A stretch of 64,000 bases of DNA from an uncultured Bacteroidales bacterium (GTDB lineage Bacteria; Bacteroidota; Bacteroidia; Bacteroidales; P3), in NCBI GenBank assembly GCA_905234695.1, contig CAJOHZ010000001.1:104815-168814 (forward strand). The letters are read 5' to 3'. This document shows positions 53,903-62,606 of the stretch, piece after piece (the first letter of the stretch is position 1; every line of letters begins with the position of its first letter). The notes under the pieces were generated by a model that saw nothing but the letters and a program-made list of their open reading frames with translations, searched no databases and was not told where the DNA came from. Made by a program: the position numbers and the translations under genes.

Positions 53903-54772
53903 TTATAAAGACTTATGACTGTCGTCCGACGGCTTTTTCAGATAGTACAGCCAGAAGAGAAGCAGGGCCCCGACACCGCACATGGCCACCACATGCCACG
54001 GCAGCATCATCTGCTCCGAGGGATTGAAGGCAATCGTGCCGCGATGGTACAGGTAATACATCACCACTATCACCGCATTGTTAAGGAAATGGGCACAGAT
54101 ATTCACCACAATGGAGCCCGTATACAGGAAGAGGTATCCCAGCAGCAGCCCCATGGCGAACCGCGGCACCAATCCATACACATCGCCGTGGGCGATGGAG
54201 AAGACGAATGCCGTGACAATCACCGCGACATGGCCGTTGCCGAACCACTCCTTGAAAATCTGCTGCACGCCGCCGCGGAAGAAGAGTTCTTCGCACACCG
54301 CCGGCACCAAGGCCACCACCAGCAACTGCAACACGAAGTCGCCCGTGCCTGTGAGCGACAGCATACGCTCCACCACGGCCTCGCTCGCCGCGGTGACAGC
54401 CCTCAGCCGCTCGCCGATCCGTCCCAGGTCCCAGTCGTCGTTCCATTTGGTGAGCCAGTCGATGGCGGGCATCAGCAACAGCAGTATCAGCATGGCCAAC
54501 AATGGCTGCCACCAACGGAAGCTGCAGAAACCGAGGAACTGCCCCGCCCGCTCGCGGAAAAGCACTGCAAACAGCACCACGGGCAGCAGGAAGATGAGCA
54601 ACTGCGACACCCCCTGCATCACCAGTTCCATACGGATTCCCGAAGCCCCGTCCCCGGCGGGCACGGCCAGCTGCAGCCCCGCTGCAAGGACGAAACATAC
54701 GAGCAGCAACACAAACAGCCCCACCAATTGTCCGAAGGGCTTCGTATCTTTGAAGAAATAAGAGATTCTCAT
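53903..54772 (-). CDS. CPBP-family intramembrane metalloprotease
   Basis: 289 residues from MRISYFFKDTKPFG (ATG at 54772); an alternative start is at 54790. A longer frame reaching 54901 is rejected because it would run across the tRNA gene. Eight or so transmembrane segments. CPBP motifs: VCEELFFRGG (EExxxR), FVFSIAHGDVYG (metal His), and CAHFLNNAV (His). Such proteins are Rce1/Abi-like peptidases; substrate unknown. Confidence 0.9.
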   Translation of the reverse strand: MRISYFFKDTKPFGQLVGLFVLLLVCFVLAAGLQLAVPAGDGASGIRMELVMQGVSQLLIFLLPVVLFAVLFRERAGQFLGFCSFRWWQPLLAMLILLLLMPAIDWLTKWNDDWDLGRIGERLRAVTAASEAVVERMLSLTGTGDFVLQLLVVALVPAVCEELFFRGGVQQIFKEWFGNGHVAVIVTAFVFSIAHGDVYGLVPRFAMGLLLGYLFLYTGSIVVNICAHFLNNAVIVVMYYLYHRGTIAFNPSEQMMLPWHVVAMCGVGALLLFWLYYLKKPSDDSHKSL

Positions 54773-54876
54773 ACCATTTTTTGTTAGCATCCCGCCAAGA
54801 CACCCTCGGCGAGTGTGGATAATAAGAAAGGAGAAATCCGGACGACGGCACTGCGACAGTTCGAATTTCTCCTTTG

Positions 54877-54950
54877 TGACCCCGGCGGGATTCAAACCCA
54901 CGACTTTCGGAACCGGAATCCGACGTTCTATTCAGCTGAACTACGGGGCC
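54877..54950 (-). tRNA. tRNA-Arg (anticodon CCG)
   Basis: 74 bases, all arms present. Acceptor GGCCCCG pairs with CGGGGTC, discriminator A. Anticodon arm TCGGA-TTCCGGT-TCCGA with CCG in the loop, reading CGG codons. T-arm GTGGG-TTTGAAT-CCCGC. No CCA is encoded. Confidence 0.97.
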
Positions 54951-55030
54951 TGTTGTCTTTTGACCGGATTAATAACTCGGTTTTTCCATTATTATTGTTT
55001 GCCGATACATTTTTTTCAAAAAAAATCTGA

Positions 55031-55525
55031 TCAGGCATCGGCGAACACCTTGCCGTCGGCCAACGTGACCTGCAGCTTGGTGTACTCGCAATGGAAGTCG
55101 TTGCGCAGGCGGTCGAGATAACGGCGACTCTCCCAGTGGCACATGGGCAGGTCGTGAAGCAGGCAGTTTCCGCAGGTTTCGGGCGTGGTGGCGGGGACTT
55201 CCGTCTGGGTGAGAATCCATTCCAGGCACTCGATGGTCAGCGAGCGCATATCCTCGACAGTATAGTTGCCCGTCATGATGACGTACATGCCCGTGAGGCA
55301 GCCCATGGGGCCGACATAGACCACATCGTCCTTGGCATACGAGTTGCGGAACCATGTGGCCATCAGGTGTTCGAGGCTGTGCATGGCCGACGGGGCGACA
55401 GCCGGCTCGCGGTTGGGCTCGGTGATGCGAAGGTCGAAGGTGGTGAATCCTTTATCGACACGGGAAACATAGATGCCCGGTTTCAGGTGGGTATGGTCGA
55501 TGGTAAAACTCTGAATAACTTCCAT
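55031..55525 (-). CDS. luxS: S-ribosylhomocysteine lyase (AI-2 synthesis)
   Basis: 164 residues. Metal site HSLEH (His49, His53) and Cys118 in ETCGNC; catalytic Cys76 in GPMGCLTGMY. Splits S-ribosylhomocysteine into homocysteine and DPD, the AI-2 precursor. It is next to mtnN, the step before it in the activated methyl cycle. Confidence 0.96.
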   Translation of the reverse strand: MEVIQSFTIDHTHLKPGIYVSRVDKGFTTFDLRITEPNREPAVAPSAMHSLEHLMATWFRNSYAKDDVVYVGPMGCLTGMYVIMTGNYTVEDMRSLTIECLEWILTQTEVPATTPETCGNCLLHDLPMCHWESRRYLDRLRNDFHCEYTKLQVTLADGKVFADA

Positions 55526-55653
55526 AGTATGTTTTGCAGGTTGATTGTTTAATCGTTGAACTGAGGTCGGCGACCTTGTGGAGCAAGTGTTGAATTGTTG
55601 AATCGTTTAATTGTTGAAGTGTTTATCACTAAACACTTGTCACTAATCACTAT
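55526..55653. other. luxS-mtnN spacer with short repeats
   Basis: 128 bases. Contains AAGTGTTT (55617-55624) / AAACACTT (55631-55638), a palindrome AGGTCG/CGACCT (55564-55576), and repeated TTGTTTAA and GTTGAAT words. On the minus strand the first hairpin follows mtnN, with CAACAATT after it rather than a T-run. Confidence 0.5.
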
Positions 55654-56316
55654 TCACAATCTTTCGAGGAATTTCTCGACAAAATGGAAAGAATGTTCCC
55701 CCATGTTGGCCAGGAAGGTGTCCCACTGGGCCTGGTGGTTGTCGGTATTGCCGGGTGTGTCGCTGATGACGCGGACGGCCAGGAAGGGTATCTTCTTGAT
55801 GTGACATACGTGGGCGATGGCGGCAGACTCCATCTCACAGGCCAGGCCTTCGGGGAAATTGGCCTTGATGGCGGCCTGTCCTTCACGCGAGGTAATGAAC
55901 TGGTCGCCGGTACACATCAACCCTCCGACCACATGCATCCCGTCAACCCCGTCGAGGCCGAGCGCCTGCCGGAGAAGGGCTTCGTCAGAATAGAAATAGG
56001 TGGGCATTCCCATCATCTGGCCGCGCTCGAAGTTGCTTCCGCAATCCACGTCGTGGTAGACCATCCGGGCACCCGCCACCACATCCATCACATGCAGCGA
56101 GTTGTCGATGCCGCCCGCCAGACCCGTGCTGATGATGCAGTCGGGGTGGTGCTGGATAATCAGCTCCATAGTGCCGATGGCCGCATTGACCTTGCCGACA
56201 CCGCACTGCCAAAGAATAATCTCATTGCCGCCCAAGACACCTTGGGACTTGCCACCAAGGACATCGCACATTTTGCGATACTCAATGTCCATGGCCATAA
56301 TCACACCAATTTTCAT
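55654..56316 (-). CDS. mtnN: 5'-methylthioadenosine/S-adenosylhomocysteine nucleosidase
   Basis: 220 residues. Family motifs: MKIGVIMAMDIEYRKM (Glu12), IISTGLAGGID, GLACEMESAAIAHV (catalytic Glu), and VRVISDTPGN (Asp). Cleaves adenine from SAH to give S-ribosylhomocysteine, LuxS substrate. A -7 box TATTTTTG lies at 56356-56349. Confidence 0.95.
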   Translation of the reverse strand: MKIGVIMAMDIEYRKMCDVLGGKSQGVLGGNEIILWQCGVGKVNAAIGTMELIIQHHPDCIISTGLAGGIDNSLHVMDVVAGARMVYHDVDCGSNFERGQMMGMPTYFYSDEALLRQALGLDGVDGMHVVGGLMCTGDQFITSREGQAAIKANFPEGLACEMESAAIAHVCHIKKIPFLAVRVISDTPGNTDNHQAQWDTFLANMGEHSFHFVEKFLERL

Positions 56317-56434
56317 GTCAACTATAAATAAAGCGTTATTTCAAACTGCAAAAATAACATTTTTTTCTTAAATATGGCGGAAAACGAAACTTTTTTCTTT
56401 TTACAGCGTTATATAATAGAATAATCACCAGTCC

Positions 56435-57958
56435 ATGAAACGGCGTTTTTTGATACTCCTCTCCACGCTTTTCGCCCTTGCCGCCATCAGTTTGGTCATC
56501 CTGCAAGTGGTACAGACCAAGCGTTCCGCCGAAATCAGCGACAATCTGTTCAACATCAGCGTCAACAACGCCATGGACAATGTCTTCACCCAGATCAACC
56601 AAATGCGGGTGGAGGACTATGTAAATCAAAAAGAGCGGTTTCACCTGCTGCGCTACCGCCGCATCGAGGAGCTGAACGACAAGATGCAGGATATTGTCCG
56701 CTGCAACAGCGAACTCTTCTACGACGAGCAGCGAGTCTCTTTCGGCGTCTCTTCACAGGACAGTGCCTATGCACGCCAAGGGGTCGTCCTTTCCGACAGC
56801 GAGGCTGGCGTGCTGACCCAATACAACACGCTGCTCAACGCCCGTAACCGGCTGGTGACAGGCGCCGGACTCAACGACCACTCGGCCCGGGGAGACAACC
56901 CGCGGCAGCAAATCGACGCCTCGAAATTCAATTTCCCGCTGCTTGACTCCCTCATCCGCGAGGAGCTGGTCATCAACGGTATCGACCTACAGCCTTCTAT
57001 CGGTGTGCTGTCTACAAGTTCCGACACGTTGCTATACGCCACCCTCTCGGCCGACACCCATGAGCTGCGCAATTCCGCCTACAAGTTCAACTTCCACGCC
57101 AACGGCATCGTCTCCCACGACGACCTCTACGTTGTCCTGTCCTTCCCCCCCTCCCCCATCATCCTCAGCAGCAAGGCCAACCTCTTCACCCTCGCCAGCA
57201 TCGGCATGATATTGCTCGTCACTTTCCTCTTCATGCTCTCCATCCGCGCGGTCTACTCACAGCGCAAACTGAACGAGATGAAGACCGACTTCATCAACAA
57301 CATGACGCACGAAATCAAGACCCCCCTCGCCACCATCAGCCTGGCGTGCGAGATGCTGAGGGACAACTCTGTGAACAGCGATGCCGATACCCGCCGCAAT
57401 TTCGTCAACATCATCAGCGACGAGAACCGCCGGATGCGCGTCATGACCGAGACCATGCTGCAAAGCGCCAAGATGTCCAGAAAGGGATTTTCCCTCAACC
57501 TGCAGGAAATCGACCTGAACACCCTCGTCGAGTCCTCGGCACAGAGTTTCGCCCTGACCATCGAGAACCGTCACGGCACGCTGGGCCTCGACCTGCAGCC
57601 CATCAATGGGGCGCTCTTCGCCGACGAGCTGCACATCTCCAATATGACACACAACCTCATCGACAACGCCATCAAATACTCCGAAGGAGAACCGCATATC
57701 ACCGTTTCCACCGCCACTGAGGGCGACATGGCAGTCTTGCGCGTGGCCGACCAAGGGATTGGCATCGCCAAGGAGGACCAGAAGCATATCTTCGAGAAAT
57801 TCTACCGCGTCTCCACAGGCAACGTACACAACGTAAAGGGATTCGGCATCGGGCTCAACTATGTTTACCAGGTCGTCCTGCTCCACAACGGGAAAGTGTC
57901 GGTCGCCAGCGAACCCGGCCACGGTTCCACGTTCACCATCACGCTCCCCCTCTCCTAA
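56435..57958 (+). CDS. Sensor histidine kinase
   Basis: 507 residues. N-terminal helix (ILLSTLFALAAISLVILQV), a periplasmic sensor (about 30-248), a second helix (LASIGMILLVTFLFMLSI), then the HisKA segment NNMTHEIKTPLATI with His292 and a HATPase domain with NLIDNAIKYSEG, DQGIGI and GFGIGLNYV. No response regulator is adjacent on either side. Transmits an envelope signal to an unlinked partner. Confidence 0.95.
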   Translation: MKRRFLILLSTLFALAAISLVILQVVQTKRSAEISDNLFNISVNNAMDNVFTQINQMRVEDYVNQKERFHLLRYRRIEELNDKMQDIVRCNSELFYDEQRVSFGVSSQDSAYARQGVVLSDSEAGVLTQYNTLLNARNRLVTGAGLNDHSARGDNPRQQIDASKFNFPLLDSLIREELVINGIDLQPSIGVLSTSSDTLLYATLSADTHELRNSAYKFNFHANGIVSHDDLYVVLSFPPSPIILSSKANLFTLASIGMILLVTFLFMLSIRAVYSQRKLNEMKTDFINNMTHEIKTPLATISLACEMLRDNSVNSDADTRRNFVNIISDENRRMRVMTETMLQSAKMSRKGFSLNLQEIDLNTLVESSAQSFALTIENRHGTLGLDLQPINGALFADELHISNMTHNLIDNAIKYSEGEPHITVSTATEGDMAVLRVADQGIGIAKEDQKHIFEKFYRVSTGNVHNVKGFGIGLNYVYQVVLLHNGKVSVASEPGHGSTFTITLPLS

Positions 57959-57974
57959 AATCAATCAGCTTTAT

Positions 57975-58952
57975 TCAATCATTCCCTTCCCAAAGGGAAT
58001 AGACCTTTTTGACCACCTCGTCGGGAACTATCCCGGAAAGGCAGGGGTACCCTCCTAGCCGGCAGGGCTTGTTGCCATATCTTGAGCAGGGGCGGCAGGG
58101 CATGTCAAGTTGTACCGCCCAGTCGGGGTTCTGCCGCCAGCCATAGAAGCCGCGACTGGGATGCGTAGCCCCCCAGATGCTGACCACCGGCACCCCAAGG
58201 GCAGAGGCAAAATGTAAATTGGAGGAATCCATCGAAACCATCACATCCAAGGCGGCAATCCGTTCCAGTTCTTCCTCGAAACTGCCCTTCCCGGCCATCA
58301 CCTCCACACGGGGATAACGGTCGGCCCACGCCTGCAGCAGCGCCGCTTCGGCAGGACTTCCGAAAAGCTGGATGCAGAGCGTGTCGTCTTCCGCAAGACG
58401 GGCCACCACCTGCTCCATCAGCGCCATCGGATAACGTTTCCCCTCATGTTGGGCAAAGGGGGCAATGCCCACCGTGCGCATCCTCCCGGCGGAGGGTTTG
58501 GGTTCCCAGCAAGCCGGGGCTTCCTGCATGTGGCCTGCCAGCCCACAACGGTCAAAGACCTCGTCATAACGGCGCCAGGTGGGGCGCACAGGCTTGTCGT
58601 GCTTGTGGATGGTATGGACGGGTATGCCATGCAGACGAAACAGCCAGTCCAAGACAATAACACGGTTGACATGGTGCATGTCGGCCACCATAAATGTCGC
58701 CCCCGAATCCAAGTCAGTTTTCAACGGGGCAAGGGTTCGATACAGGTCGCGCGGGGCGGCTTTAGGGGTGGGTAGGTAACGCACGTTGTCCATCCCTCGG
58801 AAAAGCGGTTCCAGCCGCGGCGGACCCGCCAAGGTAAAGAGGCAGTCGGGATTGGCCTCCGCACGGTGCCACAGCACCGGCCGCAGGATGGCCACATCGC
58901 CAAACGCCGACAGGCGGATTACAAGAATATGCTTACGATAGCCCATTGCCAT
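57975..58952 (-). CDS. Glycosyltransferase family 9 (heptosyltransferase-like)
   Basis: 325 residues: HILVIRLSAFGDVAILRPVL at the N-terminus and the C-terminal MVSMDSSNLHFASALGVPVV, SIWGATHPSRGFYG, the nucleotide-sugar half of ADP-heptose:LPS heptosyltransferases. Its C-terminus contains CRPCSRYGNKPCRLGGYPC. Works on LPS core or a related glycan. It converges with the histidine kinase; a hairpin ATTCCCTT/AAGGGAAT at 57981-58000 lies inside its last codons. Next to DUF4254. Confidence 0.9.
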   Translation of the reverse strand: MAMGYRKHILVIRLSAFGDVAILRPVLWHRAEANPDCLFTLAGPPRLEPLFRGMDNVRYLPTPKAAPRDLYRTLAPLKTDLDSGATFMVADMHHVNRVIVLDWLFRLHGIPVHTIHKHDKPVRPTWRRYDEVFDRCGLAGHMQEAPACWEPKPSAGRMRTVGIAPFAQHEGKRYPMALMEQVVARLAEDDTLCIQLFGSPAEAALLQAWADRYPRVEVMAGKGSFEEELERIAALDVMVSMDSSNLHFASALGVPVVSIWGATHPSRGFYGWRQNPDWAVQLDMPCRPCSRYGNKPCRLGGYPCLSGIVPDEVVKKVYSLWEGND

Positions 58953-58994
58953 TCATCTCTCACCTCTCATCTCCGACCTCTCACCTATCATCTC
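58953..58994. repeat. Pyrimidine-rich simple repeat
   Basis: Plus strand reads CTCTCACCTCTCATCTCCGACCT-like blocks (words CTCTCACC, CTCTCAT). On the minus strand it gives a purine-rich leader in front of the heptosyltransferase start codon, useful for a ribosome in the absence of a Shine-Dalgarno sequence or a source of length variation. Confidence 0.55.
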
Positions 58995-59606
58995 TCACTT
59001 CTCCTGTCTCTTCCCATACAGCATCGGGTTGAGCGACGGGTCGTTGTACATCTTCATCTGACGGTACAACTTCATCCGCTTGCGGCCGTCGGCCAGCTCA
59101 CCGAGAAGGTCGTCAATGGCCTGCGTCAAGTCGGCACGTTGCTCCAGCAGCGTGTCGTACTTGGCTTTGCAACGCTCACGATGTTCAGGGGTGCTGTCGG
59201 TGCGGCCGACCTCGATGCCGAAATGGTATATCTTCAACGCTAATATCGAGAGGCGGTCGATGGCCCATGCCGGAGTCTCCGTGTTAATCTTCGCATCGGG
59301 AGCCGGCATCACATGGCGGAAAAGGGATAGAAAGTAGTCGTCGATGCGCTCCACCAGGTCGGTACGCTGCTGGTTGGAACGGTCAATCCACCGTTTCAGC
59401 CGCAAGGCCTCTACGGGGTCCACGTCGTCGGGGCGGACGAGATCTTCCAGATGCCACTGCACCGTGTCGATATAGCTCTTCTGCCACAACAGATGCTCGA
59501 ACGACCCCTCGGCATAGGGGTTGTCGGCCGGGGCATCAACGGAATCGGCAATATGATAGTGCGCTATTTGTTTCTCGAAGACAGCGTATATCTCCTTTAT
59601 TTCCAT
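58995..59606 (-). CDS. DUF4254 protein
   Basis: 203 residues, all-helical, no signal peptide. Characteristic: FEHLLWQKSYIDTVQWHLED, then RLKRWIDRSNQQRTDLVERID, and LSILALKIYHFGIEV. In Bacteroidota this family usually accompanies GT9 heptosyltransferases, as here. Function unknown, perhaps in LPS assembly. Confidence 0.88.
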   Translation of the reverse strand: MEIKEIYAVFEKQIAHYHIADSVDAPADNPYAEGSFEHLLWQKSYIDTVQWHLEDLVRPDDVDPVEALRLKRWIDRSNQQRTDLVERIDDYFLSLFRHVMPAPDAKINTETPAWAIDRLSILALKIYHFGIEVGRTDSTPEHRERCKAKYDTLLEQRADLTQAIDDLLGELADGRKRMKLYRQMKMYNDPSLNPMLYGKRQEK

Positions 59607-59654
59607 AAATCAGAGATTAAGGTGTCACATTATCCTTTAAGCGGAGCGGCGGGA

Positions 59655-60740
59655 TCAACTTTTCGGGGTTTTCCAGTTGAAGAAGATCTGCACGCCTGCC
59701 ATCTGGTAGAGCTGCCAGTGACCACCACGGCCGAAGCCGGCGAAGTCGGTATCATATTTCAGATTGACAGCCAAGTTGGCGGCGATGTGGCTGGAGAAAC
59801 GATAGTCAAGTTTCAACTCAAAGTCCACATCGGTCTCGAAGGCGCGACGCTGATACCATTTCTGATGATTGGCGGCGAAATTCGCCATTCTCTCATCGCT
59901 CTCCATCTCGACACCGGTGTACTTGGTCTTCGAGAGGTCGTCCCAACTCATGTTCTTGCTCTTCTGGTAGTCATAGAAAAGCTCCACACGGGCGTAGAGG
60001 TCAAGGCTGGGCAGGAGGTCTTTCTTCAAATACTGGGCCTTGACATAGCTACCGAGAGCGAAGTGGGCATGACGCATCTTGCCATACGTGGCGGGGTCGG
60101 CGGGATCAAATCCGTCATCTTGCAACACACCGTATGTCAAACCTTTCAGGATAAGGGAGTCGTTGGTGACAAAGGTCGTCTTACCGGTCAGGAACGAGAG
60201 GGAGACCGACCAGTTATCACGCTTGTGCTCGAAGGAGAGAGCCGTGGTCAGATATGCGGGCGAGAAGAATCCCGACACCAACTGTTTGGTTCTCTCGGCT
60301 TCGGCGCCAAAACCGGAATACTCGTAGCCGTTGCCGAACTGAGTTTTCAAGTTGGCCGTGAAGCTGGCGCCCCAGCCCTTGTAGGCGTTCCACGAAAGGG
60401 CACTGGTGAGGTCTATCTTGTCGTTGCTCTTGCGACGGGTCTCAAAGAACGCGGAGGTATCAGAGTCGTCCAGATCTTGCCAGGCATAGCCATAGGCGAG
60501 GTCAGCCACATTGTCCCACACGAACTTGGGATGCGTGTATTTGTAGTTACCGAAGAAGGTGCCAGTTACATCAATCTGCGAGTTACCGCTGGAGGACCAG
60601 TTGTCGAAGAAAAACTCGCTGGCCTTCAAAGCCGGGGTGCTGGTAGTCGTCCACTGGCCCGCGGGGGCGTTGTCGTCCTGGGCATTGACCATCGTTGCAG
60701 CCATAAGCATGGCCGATAAGAGGATAAGTGTCTTTTTCAT
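59655..60740 (-). CDS. DUF3078 outer membrane protein
   Basis: 361 residues. Signal peptide LLSAMLMAATMVNAQ. The DUF3078 pattern is clear: EFFFDNWSSSGNSQIDVTGT, then WDNVADLAYGYAW, and SALSWNAYKGWGAS; ending in GGHWQLYQMAGVQIFFNWKTP. Beta-barrel-like. A -7 box TATCTTTG at 60785-60778 lies 38 bases upstream. Confidence 0.88.
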   Translation of the reverse strand: MKKTLILLSAMLMAATMVNAQDDNAPAGQWTTTSTPALKASEFFFDNWSSSGNSQIDVTGTFFGNYKYTHPKFVWDNVADLAYGYAWQDLDDSDTSAFFETRRKSNDKIDLTSALSWNAYKGWGASFTANLKTQFGNGYEYSGFGAEAERTKQLVSGFFSPAYLTTALSFEHKRDNWSVSLSFLTGKTTFVTNDSLILKGLTYGVLQDDGFDPADPATYGKMRHAHFALGSYVKAQYLKKDLLPSLDLYARVELFYDYQKSKNMSWDDLSKTKYTGVEMESDERMANFAANHQKWYQRRAFETDVDFELKLDYRFSSHIAANLAVNLKYDTDFAGFGRGGHWQLYQMAGVQIFFNWKTPKS

Positions 60741-61048
60741 AGTATTGCGTATTTATTATATCTACTAATAGAAAGTGCAAAGATACAACTTTTTTTTCAA
60801 TTAGAGACTGTTTGGATGGAATTGATGGATTTTGACTTATACGTGCATACGCCACAAGGCAACCCGAGAGAACTCTAAAAATGTGCTTCCTTCCTCGTCA
60901 GGGCTCCGATTTTTTACAGTGCCATAATGTCTGTTGATAACTTTTTCTCGCTATCGGACAGATGGATATGCTGTGTATCCTATTTTTTTTCTTTTCCATT
61001 CAGAAAAAAGTCATACTTTTGAATCCCGTATTTTTAATCATTTCGATC
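60741..61048. promoter_or_regulatory. Divergent promoters of the DUF3078 and DUF1846 genes
   Basis: 308 bases. Minus: TATCTTTG (60785-60778). Plus: TACTTTTG (61014-61021), 28 bases before the ATG at 61049. The -33 regions are T/A-rich without a clear TTG. No gene within. Confidence 0.55.
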
Positions 61049-62512
61049 ATGAAACACGGGTTTGACAACGAGAAGTATCTTCGGATACAGTCCGAACACA
61101 TCAAAGAGCGTATCAGCAAGTTCGGCAATAAGCTTTATCTTGAATTTGGGGGAAAACTATTCGACGACTACCACGCCAGCCGCGTGCTGCCGGGGTTTGA
61201 GCCCGACAGCAAACTGAAGATGCTGACGCAACTGAAAGACGATGCCGAGATTGTCATCGTCATCAGTGCCGTCGATATCGAGAAGAACAAGGTGCGTGGC
61301 GACCTCGGCATCACCTATGATGTCGACGTGCTACGCCTGCGCGACGCATTCCTGCAGAGAGGATTCATGGTCAACTCCGTCGTCATCACCCACTACAACG
61401 GCCAATCCAGCGCCATCGCCTACCGCGAACGTTTGGAGCGGCTGGGCATCAACGTCTATTATCATTATCTTATAGAGGGCTATCCCACCAACGTGGAACT
61501 CATCGACTCGGATGACGGCTTTGGCAAGAACGACTACATCGAGACCTCGCGGCCCCTGGTGGTCATCACGGCCCCCGGCCCCGGCAGCGGGAAGATGGCC
61601 GTATGCCTCAGCCAGCTCTACCAGGAGAACCGTCGCGGAATCAAGGCCGGCTACGCCAAGTTCGAGACCTTCCCCATTTGGAGCATACCGCTCAAGCACC
61701 CTGTGAATATCGCCTACGAGGCCGCCACCGCCGACCTCAACGACGTCAACATGATCGACCCCTTCCATCTGGAAGCCTACGGCAAGACCGCCGTCAACTA
61801 CAACCGCGACATCGAGATTTTCCCCGTGCTGAATGCCATCTTCGACGGCATCTACGGTGAGAACCCCTACAAGTCGCCCACCGACATGGGGGTCAACATG
61901 GCGGGATTCTGCATCTCCGACGACGATGTCTGCTGCCAAGCCTCCAAAGACGAAATCATACGCCGTTACTACACGGCCCTGTGCGACTACGCCAACGGAA
62001 AATCCAGTACCAACGAAGTCAACAAGATAGCACTGCTGATGAAGCAGGCAAAAATCTCGACCGACGACCGCCGCACCACCGTGGCCGCCAAGGAGCGTCG
62101 CGAGAAAGAAGGCGTACATGCCGCCGCTATCGAACTCTCCGACGGCACCCTCATCACCGCCAAGACCAGCGACCTGCTGGGTCCCTGCGCCGCTCTGCTG
62201 CTCAACGCACTGAAACATCTGGCCGGTATCGACCACAGCGTGAAACTCATCTCGCAGAAGATGATAGAACCCATCCAGCACACGAAAGTCTCGATGCTCC
62301 ACGGAAGCAACCCGCGCCTGCACACCGACGAGGTGCTGGTGACGCTCTCCATCTTGAGCCTGCTCGACGACAACTGCCGCCGCGCCCTCGACTGCCTGCC
62401 CCTCCTCGACGGCTGCCAGGCACACACCACGATAATGACCAGCGAGGTGGACCACAAGATTTTCAAGAAACTCGGCATCGGCCTCACCTCCGAACCCGTC
62501 CGAAAAGACTGA
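61049..62512 (+). CDS. DUF1846 protein
   Basis: 487 residues from the ATG at 61049 (MKHGFDNEKYLRIQSEHIKE); a longer frame would include a hydrophobic leader that overlaps the promoter. DUF1846 segments: ADLNDVNMIDPFHLEAYGKT, TAPGPGSGKMAVCLSQLYQE (nucleotide-like loop), and DLLGPCAALLLNALKHLAGI. Fold related to P-loop/Rossmann proteins; function unknown. Followed by a strong terminator. Confidence 0.93.
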   Translation: MKHGFDNEKYLRIQSEHIKERISKFGNKLYLEFGGKLFDDYHASRVLPGFEPDSKLKMLTQLKDDAEIVIVISAVDIEKNKVRGDLGITYDVDVLRLRDAFLQRGFMVNSVVITHYNGQSSAIAYRERLERLGINVYYHYLIEGYPTNVELIDSDDGFGKNDYIETSRPLVVITAPGPGSGKMAVCLSQLYQENRRGIKAGYAKFETFPIWSIPLKHPVNIAYEAATADLNDVNMIDPFHLEAYGKTAVNYNRDIEIFPVLNAIFDGIYGENPYKSPTDMGVNMAGFCISDDDVCCQASKDEIIRRYYTALCDYANGKSSTNEVNKIALLMKQAKISTDDRRTTVAAKERREKEGVHAAAIELSDGTLITAKTSDLLGPCAALLLNALKHLAGIDHSVKLISQKMIEPIQHTKVSMLHGSNPRLHTDEVLVTLSILSLLDDNCRRALDCLPLLDGCQAHTTIMTSEVDHKIFKKLGIGLTSEPVRKD

Positions 62513-62538
62513 GCCCTATTTTGGAACTTCACTTTTAC

Positions 62539-62565
62539 ACCGCCACCCTGTCGGGTGGCGGTTTC
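62539..62565 (+). terminator. Terminator of the DUF1846 gene
   Basis: Perfect 10-base stem ACCGCCACCC (62539-62548) / GGGTGGCGGT (62553-62562) with a 4-base loop, then TTC. Confidence 0.85.
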
Positions 62566-62606
62566 TGTAAACGCAATATTTTCATGCCTTTTCCGTTATC
62601 TAAAGC

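Noticed and set aside
54901..54950. CPBP coding start at 54901
   Set aside because: This would place the N-terminus inside tRNA-Arg; the downstream MRISYFFKD start is kept.
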